Positions 20,824-32,880 of a DNA stretch of 64,000 bases are shown in pieces (the first letter of the stretch is position 1; every line of letters begins with the position of its first letter). The notes beneath the pieces were generated by a model. It had not been told where the DNA came from. It did not search any database and was given only the letters and a program-made list of their open reading frames with translations. Source of the DNA: Toxorhynchites rutilus septentrionalis (taxonomy: Eukaryota > Arthropoda > Insecta > Diptera > Culicidae). The position numbers were made by a program, and so were the translations under genes. Location: the NCBI RefSeq assembly GCF_029784135.1, contig NC_073745.1, forward strand, positions 317,104,287-317,168,286, written 5' to 3'.

Positions 20824-22330
20824 TTCAGACCTTTTCTGGATTATAACACCTACAAATATTGTAAACAGCATGCTTGCACACCATTTGTATCAGATTTACA
20901 TAGCTAAACCATTAAATTAACGCATTTTGGTGAACTCAATTCTGATCATGAGTTGTCCGATTCACTAATGTCGTTTTGTCCACATGATTTATATGTCAAC
21001 CGCTTGGCGCGCTGCAGTTTGTTTATTGTGTCCTTCACGCATAGCAGAAATAAAGTTTCTTTCTGTTGAGTGGTGAAGACTTATAAAATGCCCAAGAAAA
21101 GGCAATATTCTGAAGAAAGCCTAAATTATAAATGGATCCATATGATGACAGTAAACTCTAATAATAATAAATGCAACATCTACTTGAAAATTCGATTTTT
21201 TCATTCAAAAATTGTGATTTCTAAACCCGGACAAATCATGATTTTTTTTTTTGACAAACCATGATAAGTTCTCTTCGAGGAAATTACCGACATTTCCTCA
21301 TATATTTTATATATATTAATATATTAATATATTAATATATTAATAATAATTTCAACGCTTCATGGTATTATTAGCAACTAGAGACTTGGGGCTTTTCAAC
21401 AAACCCAAACTCGTATCGAGTGATTTTCATGAAGAAAAATCGATTTGCGTTTACTAGTTGCGTGAAAACGGCCTAAATCGGACAAACCAACATGATTTAC
21501 CCTACTCTCTTTTGATTTACGAAAAAAACATTGGTTCGCAACTTCTGAAATATGTATTTTGCAATTTTCATTTTTTTTATATTTTTCATATAAAATAGAA
21601 GTCATGTATAAATTCAAAAAATGACTCCAAACTATTTTTGACAAACTTTGTGGAGCATCAAATTTTTATGAATTTTCCAAACTTTCCACAAAATTCGTCA
21701 TAAAGAATTTTACCATCTTGGACGGATTTTCTGAATTTTCTCCATGGCTTCTAGGCCATATGAAAAAAAAATTAAAAAAATTTAAAAAATACATATTTTA
21801 GATATTGCAAATTGAAGTTTTTTTTTCGTAAATAAAAAAAAGAGTACTAATTTTTTTTCTCCGTGTATATTTTTCACGCTCAAACATCAATGCTCTATGA
21901 CTTCTTCTAAGGCACTATTTCGGTACGACTCATAATTTTTTAGATATAAATCATCAAAGATTTCTCCTACTAAAATAGATTAACCCTATTGAAAAGTTAC
22001 ACTTTAGTCAAAAAAAAATCCCAATTGCTGTGGAAAACTCATATTTCCTCCAACCCAAACGGAATACAAACTTTCATTCGATAAAAAATACTCATGTTTT
22101 GTCAATGGTCGATTTCATTTGGAACTGCTCTATTGTATAAAATATGTATGTTTTTCAAATTCATGACAAGAAAGGAAACAAATGAACGAAATAACACAAG
22201 GAGCTTATCGAGAGTTAGAAACACTTCATTTTCCATTTAGTGAATGATTTCTAAGAAGCTAATAGCTACACTCACATGGCCTACGAAGTAGATCTAAATT
22301 TAATAAACTATGATTTGCCAAACTAGTAAT
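20824..22330. other. AT-rich gene-free stretch
   Basis: Long AT-rich DNA with a short run of 'atatta' units at about 21302-21350 and several poly(A) or poly(T) tracts. No ORF has a recognisable domain. Confidence 0.45.
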
Positions 22331-22369
22331 TGGTACATACAGGAATTGATCAATAAAACTCAACATATT

Positions 22370-22990
22370 TATTGTCAATTCAATTTCATTGAATAGCCTT
22401 CAAAATAGGCCCCTTTTCGAGATGATACAATCATACCAACGAAAAATGTAATTCAAATAATACATTACATTCTTCAAATACTTTTCCTGAAATCGACTTC
22501 AGTTCAGCCGGAGCCATATCAGAAGAATACGGTGCTTGTCCGATGATATTTGTGGAGTTTTTTGGCCAGAAAATCGTTCCCGATGATATTGTGATGCTAA
22601 GTGTAATAGTTTCATTTCTACAAATTTGTTATCTTGGCCTTATGCGTCATTCGAGTGAACGAAAAAAATTCGAGACCACAATAGGGTTTCAGCCCAGCCG
22701 GAATGTGAAATCCCGAGGCAGTTCTACTGGTTTTGCTTGTCCAACTCATAAACCTATGACTCTTCACCAGTTCAAGTGCGATTTGTGATTGTGGCATCTG
22801 AGTTGACACAAGTCTACTGAAACAGTTCGAGCGACAACACGTTTCACATCCAAACATGTAAATAAATCGTTCCACCGTGAGCCTTTTGCCATATTTTCAG
22901 TGATTTGGCACACGAAGTTCAATCTTGAGAAAAACTTGAGACAATTGTTGTTAGTCATCGTAGAATTATTGCCATAGGCAGACCAAACTG
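22370..22990 (-). pseudogene. Heavily decayed mariner-like transposase (possible)
   Basis: Broken minus-strand translations resemble mariner motifs: IYMFGCETCC near 22830-22870, in the style of the W-I-Y-x-Y-x-x-E-T region after the first catalytic Asp, and APYSSDMAPAE near 22500-22535, like the PYSPDLAPxD third motif. Frames change repeatedly and no full core can be read. This could also be chance similarity. Confidence 0.35.
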
Positions 22991-24590
22991 GACACTGCAT
23001 CAAACCAAATAGCAATCTTTAACACAAGAAAGATTGAAACTTTAAAGAAATTGGTTTTCAATTAGTTTTCAATACTTTTTATATTGTTTAAAGTTATAAG
23101 ACAAGTTATTAGTCAATAATGTCAATAAAGTCAATAATGAAAAAAAAACATCACTTGGGAAAAAAATTATGCATTATTATTTGAACATTTTCTTTACAAA
23201 GGAGAGTGGAAATCTTTTTATGTGTAAATCTTTCGCACGCATACTTTTGACATTTTTTATCATTATCATTTGTATTTTTGTTTTATAGTTGCAGCAAAGT
23301 CGTATTTGACAAATTGAGCGTTTGTTAGAGTGGTTTACATCTGATAATTTTGCAGTTGATCGTTATGCGTCTTCATATTCACATGATTTTACTGTCTTGC
23401 TGCTTTGTATTCGGTAAAAAAAACTGTTCTGCGAATTAAAACAAAAAAATTTTCCGGTCTATTTGGCATCTACAGTGTAAACCTGCATCTAGTCTGCGAC
23501 GGAAATAAGTGTTCATCGACTGTTCCATTTCAGTCGATAGCAAGCCTGACTATATAAAATGAAGATATCCCATATTTCCGAAACCGAGGCGAATTTACTA
23601 GTTTGAAGGCGTCTACTTTTTTAGTTATTTTGTCAAAGCGAATCGTAGGATTGGCTAGAACTTTCCTGTGGCCACAATTTTCTCAAAACATGGGATCCCG
23701 CTTTGGTAAGTAGAAATGAACCAGTTTTGTTTATAATATAAACATATAAACCCCAATATATGCATGTTTTTCCGGTATTACTGTTGTCCAATCGGTCCTA
23801 AAAATTCGGCAGCCATCTTCTGCTGTGCACTTTTTTAATATGTTTGATAATATTGTTATCTATTGTCAACGAGAATGTGCTGATAATATTATCTGACACA
23901 ATGTTCTTTCTTGCGCAGCTTGACGACCCTCCCACACCCTTGAAAGTAGATGGTAGTCTTCCAGGAATATCCTTCGTAAAATTTTGACCACACAATACCA
24001 TCTTTTTCGATCCTCTGAAAGGTGTTTTCAGATGTTTCTGCTTCATAGTTTCAACTACTTAGTATCCTACACCTTTTTTGAGCATACTTTCACTTTCATG
24101 TTCATCATTGGTGATCGACTACTCAAGGTTTTCTTCAGTATCAAATGTTTCACTTTGAATATAATCCGCTTCATCTTCAGATGTTGATTCAGAATTTGTT
24201 ACATCTGATTCTTTATCCGAACAGTTTCCATTTATGTTCCTCAGATTTTCCAATAACTCAGTTCTATCTCATATTCATTTCCTGAATTTATGGGTTAAAA
24301 GACGTAACAACTTGTTAGCACAAAAATCGCTGCATAGAGATTCGAACAACAAGTACTACTTAAGCTTCACAGAAATTGAAACTTATCTAGTATATGTCCA
24401 CAATTTACCATTTACTTGTATGTTATAATGTGATGGTTATCGAAAAATAATGAAAACTGCAATTTAAATACAAAGTCGAACCGTTCATATAAGAAATCCA
24501 CTCAATTCAACTTAATTCAAGATGAACCAGCTTTTGGCTGAAAATCTCTTTAATAAAGAAAGAAGAAAAAAAATAGTGAAAGTCATTTGA
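22991..24590. other. Gene-free stretch
   Basis: AT-rich DNA without a recognisable gene, RNA or well-bounded repeat. Open frames of 60-80 codons look random. Confidence 0.4.
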
Positions 24591-24835
24591 TTATCTAAAA
24601 TTCCCAAGCAGTCTAAATGACAGCTCTTGGGCAATATAGGTATAACACATATGTATGTACCGAAAATGAAAGAGGGGGAGGTAACTGCAGTTATAAATAA
24701 ACGTGTTTATATGTTGTACAAAAAGTCACAATATACTCAAAAACAAGCGGCATTATATACTTAGTTTTTTCTAATTGAAAATTTGAAAGCAGTCAAAATG
24801 ACTTCCTCGGGCAATCTAGTGTTAAAGTTGGGTAC
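24590..24835 (+). repeat. Pair of short direct repeats
   Basis: 'gcagtctaaatgacagctcttgggcaat' at about 24609 and 'gcagtcaaaatgacttcctcgggcaat' at about 24789 are imperfect direct copies about 180 bp apart. Non-coding. Confidence 0.45.
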
Positions 24836-24846
24836 CATCGGGCAAG

Positions 24847-25120
24847 TGATTAGTGGCTTCAATGATCAGATTCTCCCCTTTATTTCGCGCGGCGAAAGAG
24901 GTGCGATGGCTCAAGTCACTGCATTCTCGTAGGCGAATGGCGTGACTAGGTGAGATTTGAAGTCGTGTCCTCATATGTTATCGACCTGGGTATCAAAAAG
25001 AAGTTGAAAAGCATGGTAGCGTCCACAATGAAGCGAGAAATTTTGCTATCTCACGTCACTTGCCGCGCGGAATAAGGGGATCTGTTTTACTGAAGTCATT
25101 CGAAAAATTTAAAAATGTTG
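24847..25120. mobile_element. MITE-like sequence with imperfect inverted ends
   Basis: The left end 'tggcttcaatgatcagattc' followed by 'ccctttatttcgcgcggc' pairs imperfectly with the right end, whose reverse complement reads 'tgacttcagtaaaacagatc' then 'cccttattccgcgcggc'. The interior has no ORF. The target duplication is unclear. Confidence 0.45.
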
Positions 25121-26040
25121 AATCACAGTACTTTTGTCATTTTAACTACAAAACTTTATTATTGTATACATAAATTTCAGAAAATCAACCCCACAGCAAG
25201 AAATTTGAAGGTTAGCGATATGTTTTGTTCCAATACCACTGAACATATTTTAAATTATTTTTATTTATAATTTACATTTTTTTTTTTTCAATGGATCATA
25301 CCATCTGTCACTGGTAAAGTGTGATAGGCGGATCAGAAATTGAAAACAAATCATCCAATTTAAAATAATTAATAATAATTTCCTGTTGAATCTATCCGTA
25401 GCACAAACGACATATCAATCGGATGTTCTTGTTCGAGTATTGACAGATACCTAAAACAAACTTTAAATATCAACGGTAGTGAATATAATGCGCTGAATGA
25501 TCCTTCTTCGACTCACCTTTAAGGCAAAACCTGCCATGTCGAGCATCCACCGGAAGGATTGAAAATGTCCGCTGCTTCTGATGAAAACGATGGGCGATTC
25601 TTCAATATGATGATGATGTGATGAAGCTATTTAGGGTCACTTCGTATTATTCAGCACTATCCGGCACCGAGCTTGGAATATGATCTATCGCACTATATCA
25701 CTATATCAAGGTTCACTTGTTTGCCCATACTAAACACACAATCCGTTAGGGGAGGTCGTTTGTTCGTCACACAATTCGTCTCACAGAATTCGATTATTAT
25801 GTCACTATCGGGAGATATCTACGAGCACCTCTGGCTACCACTAATTACTCACTAGGAAAGTTTCAATCTGAAAGAAAGGGTGTGAAATTTCGATTAGCAC
25901 CATTGCAACCTAATTTCAGTGTTCTCGGATGGAAAGTTTCTTTTCCGCTCCGAGAATCATAAAATAAAACTGTAAACTAGCCAATGGAAATGCAACAACT
26001 GAAGACATAAAAAAAGGCTCTGAGAACAAAGCTTCACTAT
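25121..26040. other. Gene-free stretch
   Basis: AT-rich at first, then mixed composition. No gene, RNA or bounded repeat was recognised. Confidence 0.35.
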
Positions 26041-26960
26041 GCACTTAAAATCATTTCCACCCGTCCGCAGTCTACCGAGAGGGAGAGGATAAACTACTAT
26101 AGGGAATTTCTGTGTGAAAACTATTTATCAACACCGTCGTCCGAGTTATTATTATAAAATTCTTACATTTCAACCACCGGCTCGGAGCGTTTCCCTTTCT
26201 TTGACACGCTTTCTCTGTGTTTACTCCCTTTGCTCACCCTTCGTACCACCCGGTTTTCCAGCACAGAATTACATCCCCGCTGTGCGAGTGTTCTTTTTTT
26301 CTCACCCGGTTCTCTGCCAGTCACTTCATTCGGACACTTTGAGCGGTGGGCTCTGCGCCGCTTCCTCTCGGCCGAAAAGTGTATATTTGTGTTTTCTTCG
26401 GATGAGTTTTCCTCCCGCAGCTGGCGCTGTTGTTGTTGTTGTGGCACAACTCTCCTGTCCTCTACCCCCAACCTCAACCTCGGAAACACACACACACACA
26501 GCGGGTGGAAATGAGAAGAAAATTGCTATTCACTCACTATTTTCTGATTTGTTCTTTGCGGGTGGGCAATGCTATGCTCGTGCCTGCTTCCTCGAAGCTG
26601 CCGTTGATGGCTTCTCGGCAGGAACCATCCGGATACAAAGGAAAAAAGTGCCCGTTCCTTAATGGGTAGTTTTACACTGACGACGACGAGGAAAAGGAAA
26701 AATCTGAAAGAAAATAGTAAAAGAAAAAGACGGTTATATGGATGAGTGAGAAAATCAGTTGCTAAGTGCAACTCTTTGATGTCTATCAAATGATAGTGCT
26801 CTCGGTGCAGCGGAGATACGGCAACGAGAGATACAGAAAATTGATGGACCAGAAACGGAACCGATGCTGATGGAATGATTGTCACATTGGTTCCTTTAAT
26901 CAAAGAGCAGAGCCTTTGACGCTGCTGCCTTGTGAATGAAATGGATGTTCGATTTTTAAT
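26040..26960. other. GC-richer island with short microsatellites
   Basis: Composition changes to more balanced GC, with a GTT-repeat near 26427 and a CA-repeat near 26488. An open frame of 182 codons (26114-26662, plus) and overlapping frames on both strands show no domain; their Ser/Leu/Pro-rich make-up looks like non-coding DNA. It could be a 5' UTR, promoter or conserved non-coding element of a host gene outside the window. Function is not established. Confidence 0.35.
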
Positions 26961-27174
26961 GGGAACATTAGCAGCCTATTAAGAATTATTCATAGTATGT
27001 CGCATTCGATACTCGCATACTCAGATTGCACATCTCAATTATATTTATATCGAAAAACAAACAAAAATTGTAAACATTTTGAAATGAAAATGATCATATT
27101 ATCTTATCATTTTTGTACATCTGACATAGTGACGTTTTTCCATTAAATTTTATTTCATAAATTCGTTTATTTTT

Positions 27175-27420
27175 ACAGGTTCAGTTAAACAAGTTTAAAG
27201 GAGCCAAACTCTTAACCATATTTTTACTAATATATATTAACATGTTTCCCTGATTCTTAGGGTTATTAGGTACGAAACCGATTATTCGCGGTCGACTCAA
27301 GCTTAAACCTAATCAGGGAGAGCGGAACCATCCTACTACTACGTCATAGGAAGGGATGTAGACTCGATACTCCACCGTAAAGTGTTCACCAGAAACGATC
27401 TCATTAGCGTGCTTCCAGTT
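27175..27420. repeat. Dispersed repeat, copy 1
   Basis: Carries 'aaaggagccaaactcttaa', 'accgattattcgcg' and 'gaaccatcctact' then 'ctacgtcataggaaggga'. The same blocks occur in the same order at 31540-31790 and 32800-32875, where they are separated by about 1 kb. Non-coding; class unknown. Confidence 0.5.
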
Positions 27421-28488
27421 AGACATGACAACTTGCAGTTTGTTATTTCATAGTATTTCATAGTTAGATTGGCTTATTGTCAGTCAAACACTTTTGTGAC
27501 ATACCACCTGACTTTTTGTTCTTTCGGACTGTTGGACTTTAATTATTAATTTAATTAATTATAGTTCCGTCTCAAACATACAAATGAAATTTGTCCTATG
27601 AATTGTCAACAATAGATGAACGTAGAGTCCATAATATATAATATAATCTTGTTTCGACATCCGGTTTGATGATTTTAGTAAAAAGTAAAAAAAAATAATG
27701 TAAAACCCATACGATTGGATGAAAGAATTTTTTCAGCGGAAGTCGGATATCGTATTCCGATGCCATTTTGGAATCGAAGATAGTGACTTCTGGTTCGTTA
27801 AAACCGGCTCTAAAAGGCTAGAAATGGCATGAAATCCCACAATGCGATCGGAAATGATAGTGTTAGCATATATCCATGGGTGCGCGATGAAGAATGGAAA
27901 ACGAAAGTAAAGTTTGATATTGAGCTGATAGGATTTAAACGAGAGAAAGATAACGTTAGAGTGGGAAGAACTCAGCTTTAAAGCGACGCGTGTGGAGTTG
28001 GACAAAGAAACATACAAATGCACACGCAAGCGTCGACGGTCAATGGTCGAAGACAACGTCAACATGTAAACATAAACACCCTTGCACAGATACGGGCATA
28101 TGTTCATACAAATGCATGCTTAGAGTTAATCAAAAGTTTCTGCAATTCCCCCCTATATAAGGCCGCTCGATAAGCGAGGCTTGTGTGAGTCATTGATGGC
28201 GAGCGCCAGAGTGAACATGTTAAATAATTACAAAGTGAAAACTGGGGATCGGTTTATGACCAGATTTTGGAAGTCAGTTGACGACCACCTCAGCTATTTT
28301 CAAATAACAACATGTCGGGAGCAGGTAGATGCAATTTATATAGCTTATTTTGATGAACATACTATAAGCAATAAAAGTTGCCTTGTTTTTTAATGTTTCT
28401 CAATCTAAAAGAACATTGGACTCATTTTCTGTACAGGTCAAAGCCCCCCTCCTTTTTAAACGGTTTTATTTAGCTTGCCCTGTAATCT
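27421..28488. other. Gene-free stretch
   Basis: No recognisable gene. Small open frames (up to 124 codons) carry no domain. Confidence 0.35.
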
Positions 28489-29402
28489 GTGTGTATGTTT
28501 GTATGTTTGTATGTTTGTATGTTTGTATGTTTGTATGTTTGTATGTTTGTATGTTTGTATGTTTGTATGTTTGTATGTTTGTATGTTTGTATGTTTGTAT
28601 GTTTGTATGTTTGTATGTTTGTATGTTTGTATGTTTGTATGTTTGTATGTTTGTATGTTTGTATGTTTGTATGTTTGTATGTTTGTATGTTTGTATGTTT
28701 GTATGTTTGTATGTTTGTATGTTTGTATGTTTGTATGTTTGTATGTTTGTATGTTTGTATGTTTGTATGTTTGTATGTTTGTATGTTTGTATGTTTGTAT
28801 GTTTGTATGTTTGTATGTTTGTATGTTTGTATGTTTGCATGTTTGCATGTTTGCATGTTTGCATGTTTGTATGTTTGTATGTTTGTATGTTTGTATGTTT
28901 GTATGTTTGTATGTTTGTATGTTTGTATGTTTGTATGTTTGTATGTTTGTATGTTTGTATGTTTGTATGTTTGTATGTTTGTATGTTTGTATGTTTGTAT
29001 GTTTGTATGTTTGTATGTTTGTATGTTTGTATGTTTGTATGTTTGTATGTTTGTATGTTTGTATGTTTGTATGTTTGTATGTTTGTATGTTTGTATGTTT
29101 GTATGTTTGTATGTTTGTATGTTTGTATGTTTGTATGTTTGTATGTTTGTATGTTTGTATGTTTGTATGTTTGTATGTTTGTATGTTTGTATGTTTGTAT
29201 GTTTGTATGTTTGTATGTTTGTATGTTTGTATGTTTGTATGTTTGTATGTTTGTATGTTTGTATGTTTGTATGTTTGTATGTTTGTATGTTTGTATGTTT
29301 GTATGTTTGTATGTTTGTATGTTTGTATGTTTGTATGTTTGTATGTTTGTATGTTTGTATGTTTGTATGTTTGTATGTTTGTATGTTTGTATGTTTGTAT
29401 GT
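28489..29402. repeat. 8-bp satellite (GTATGTTT)n, about 114 units
   Basis: A nearly perfect array of GTATGTTT. The only variant I see is a block of four GCATGTTT units at 28837-28868. Because 8 is not a multiple of 3 the array gives an 8-residue peptide repeat, and none of its frames contains a stop, on either strand. The long ORFs over it (about 310-360 codons) are therefore artefacts of the repeat. Confidence 0.97.
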
Positions 29403-29778
29403 TGGTAGGGTTGTCCCACATTAATAGAAAATTGACCAACAGGAACTGACCGAATTTATAAAATACCTTTGTCTCTGTTGTCATTTTAAAACTGCTTATC
29501 TTGAAAAATCCAATTCGGCCGCCGCTACAGAATAGCTGATTCCATATCATCTCAAAAAAAGGTTGATTGAGATATGTGTATCAAACGAACGAACTTGGCT
29601 TGGAGAACACACTATGTATTTTCTGCAATCCACTCAAAATCGGTATCAAATGAATTTTTTTTGTCTGATAGAATACAGTACAATGGTTTTATTATAGAGA
29701 AATATTTCAAAAACAGATAATGCACTAAAAACAATATAATAAAATAATTTAAAAAAAACTTTTTAAGTTAAACGGTTT

Positions 29779-30070
29779 AATTGTGATTAAACATAATAAT
29801 GTACTAAAAGCTAGAAAATAATTAGGCAAGTAGCAGTTAGCAGTTATCACACCTCTCCTCCATTAGTCTAGGGGATTGATAAGACTAAAATAAAATCGTG
29901 ATGCACGTTGGATTTCCATTATCCACAATTGGCGACTTCATCATATGTCCCACGATTTTATTTTAGTCTTATCAATGCCCTAGACTAATGAAGGAGAGGT
30001 GTGATAACTGCTAAATGCTACTTGCCTAATTTTCTAGCTTTAAGTACATTATTATGTTTAATCACAATTA
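29779..30070. repeat. Long near-palindrome (122-bp arms, 50-bp loop)
   Basis: The left arm 29779-29900 and right arm 29951-30070 are close reverse complements over about 120 bases, with a few mismatches and small indels. Examples are 'gttatcacacctctcctcc' and 'ggagaggtgtgataac', and 'gactaaaataaaatcgtg' and 'cacgattttattttagtc'. The loop is 29901-29950. It is non-coding. It may be a foldback MITE or the source of a hairpin RNA. Confidence 0.85.
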
Positions 30071-31540
30071 TGTTTTTTTTACTTATTTTATGTATCTCAG
30101 GAACGATGCTTCCTAAAAAGTTTCAGTAAATTCCAAACGAAAGGTGTCACAACGCTGACAGCTCAACAATATGGTGACTTTTTTCTTGTTCTTTCATTCT
30201 AGTGTTTTAGTGTAGTTTTAGCATTTTCATTGCTTCAAAAACAGAGGAAAAATAGGGCAAAGGTAGGTTCAGAACCACTGGTCAGGTTAGGACCACCTTC
30301 CACAATGGGATGCACCTTTGGAGGGGAAGGGGAGATCTCAGAGAAAGTGAGAAGTATTCAGGATAATAACTAATATAAAAATTGTATATAGCTTGCTACA
30401 ATACGATGAAATTCATATTGAATACACTTTATTGATTTTGTGACAGGACAACACTTTGAGGAAACTTTTTTTTTGTTCACCACTTCACAAAATGCATGCC
30501 GATTTTAGCAAAGTTCTTGCGAGTGTTTTGAAAAACTGAATATACATTCATCTTTGTTTGAAACGGAACTGAAAATATAACATTTATATTCAATAGTCGG
30601 GAACCTCAAACAGTCAGGTGTTTACATGGTGTTGTAATTTTTAACGCTCTCAAATTTGATTTTTGGGTGAATAATCTCACGGAATGGGCCACATTTATAT
30701 GTACAGTACCGTATTCTTATGTCCATAGAGTTTGCACTGAATAAACAAGCTCTCAACCAATCAGAACGTGGGATTTTCGTTTTGGTAATGATTGATATTT
30801 TTCAACTGTTCGATAAATAGTTTTCTATAATATATTATATAATTTATTGGGGAGCCGAAATCTCAAATCGATGAACGCAAAAATCTTGTAAATCTATTAG
30901 AAAATAACTAAGCACTAAGCGCTCGAAATTAGACAGTTTTCATGATGCGGTTGATTTTCGTTCTTCAGTTTGCGTCTCGATATGTTCGTAGTCCTACGTA
31001 GAAAAGAAGGTGACATCCAAGACATGATATTATTTAATTCGTTTGGTTAGTATTTCGGATATAATCTCCGTTACACATAAAAATTGCAAAAAAAAAACGT
31101 AATGATAGAAAAGGTAGCTTAACGTCGTTCAACGCGTTTGGTTGGGAACTCGTTTCATAGTCGGCACAGTTTGGGGAGCACAGATTGAACCAATCATAAC
31201 GTGGGATTTCCCTTTAAATAATGCTTTATATTTTTCAGCCTTCCAAAATCAATACACGAAATTCAAATTTTTCCATTTTTTCACAATGATAAAAGTTGCT
31301 CTACTCTCAATGCTGTAACTCACGATCCAATCGACCGGTGCGGTTCGACCACGCACAAATTTTTCGCTTCGGAATGCATGTTCAGAATATGCTTAATTTG
31401 TGCTCAGTGCAGTGCTAAGTAGAAGGAAAACATTGCCAACATTTGCCCTTGCACAATACTCGCACTGAGCGAGTCTTCCTTAGGGACAAGAGTAGCTTTT
31501 GTCAAGGCTAAGAGAGGGTTTCTTTTTTTCCATTTCCTAG
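30071..31540. repeat. Decayed dispersed repeats, no gene
   Basis: Includes two related blocks, 'accaatcagaacgtgggattttcg' (about 30756) and 'accaatcataacgtgggatttcc' (about 31190), also found at 34697 as 'accaatcagagcgcgggattttcg'. A near-palindrome CGTAGTCCTACG lies at 30987-30998. No ORF with a domain was seen. Confidence 0.45.
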
Positions 31541-32880
31541 ACAGTTTTAAGGAGCCAAATTTTAAACTATTTTCATACTAATACATATTGACATTTTCAC
31601 TTATATCTATGTTGAGTAAGATAAGAAAAAGTCAACTCGGGGTCAACTCGTGTTCAGAAGAGTGACAGTTTTCTTCGAGAAGTAATAGAGGAATATGTAA
31701 GGAGATTGAGACAATATTAGTGATTACACTAAATTGTATATTCATACTTTCACTTGGTCTACTGGTCATAGGAAGGAAACCGATTACTCGCAAAAGAAAA
31801 AGAATATGAGGATAAAAAGACTATCAGAACGATAGATTTAATGAAAACGTAGATTTGGGACATGTAATCAAGCACTAACCGAGCCAACACATCTCTCACA
31901 GAGTTGTCTTCTTCGGGCATTAACACGTTGAGCCCCACGTCAGTCCCTAGGAACCGACGAAATGCTTTTTGGTAGGAAAACGCTGACTGACTGGGACTGA
32001 TAAGAAATAAGAAAATAAAACTTTATATGGTTTGTTTTCGGATGTTTTACAAAATGTGACTATTTCCTAGTCGAATTTATAATTATTTTCCATTATATAA
32101 TAAGTTCATTTGGAAGCTGGAACTAACATTGACATTGTGCAAACGCTCTTGATACGGGCTGAATGGAAAGCGCAGCAAGAAAAATTAGGGACTCAACGTG
32201 TTGAGAGAGTTTTCTAGGTTCGATTTGGCTACAATACATACCTCGTACGACCAACAACATGCTCAATGTTATGATAACCTTGTCCACAAACGCAGAGATT
32301 GCTGTAAACAAGGTTGACACGAAAGAGCAGCACGTCTAACGTACAGTGAGTGGACATGATTCGAGAGAAGGTGTGAATAAAATCCTGACTCAAGTCCAGA
32401 TTTTTGAATCAAGGTTTGATACTAACCTTAGGAATAATTGAATGAACTGATCGGCCCACTTCATCGTCGTGCCATTAGCGCTGCCGGTAAGTGATGGTAT
32501 TTTTTACGGGATGAATTCATTGAAGGCAAATAGACGTTCATAAGTGTCGCCTTCAATCATATCTACCTTTGCTATTGGGTCAGCCCTTTTATTAACCGGA
32601 ATTTAGTAACGTGAAAGTAACCAGACAGAGGTGCTGACATAACAGCGTCTGGATAAAGCACTCAACATTTTCTGTATCTTCTCAATGAAGCGCGTCGAGT
32701 GCTTGTCCGGCCTCACCGACTTGCTCTTATAACAAATCATGGGATTTGGTACAAAAAGCCGCACAAGTGGCCTCATTTAGTATTCCATGACCTAGTCAGA
32801 GAGAGAGGAACCATCCTACTTCTACGTCATAGGAAGGGATGTAGACTCGATACTCCACCGTAAAGTGATCATCAGAAGCT
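31540..32880. repeat. Dispersed repeat, copy 2 (expanded), with possible small MITE inside
   Basis: The flanking parts match the 27175-27420 repeat. Within it, 'taacacgttgagccccacg' (about 31919) and 'gggactcaacgtgttga' (about 32187) are imperfect inverted ends about 285 bp apart, suggesting a small MITE. The remainder has no gene. Confidence 0.4.

Noticed and set aside
26114..26662. 182-codon plus-strand ORF with Ser/Pro/Leu-rich product
   Set aside because: Overlaps open frames on the other strand and contains microsatellite-coded runs. Composition explains it.
28383..29550. ORFs of 310-364 codons on both strands with an 8-residue repeat
   Set aside because: They are translations of the (GTATGTTT)n satellite, which has no stop in any frame. 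Not a gene.
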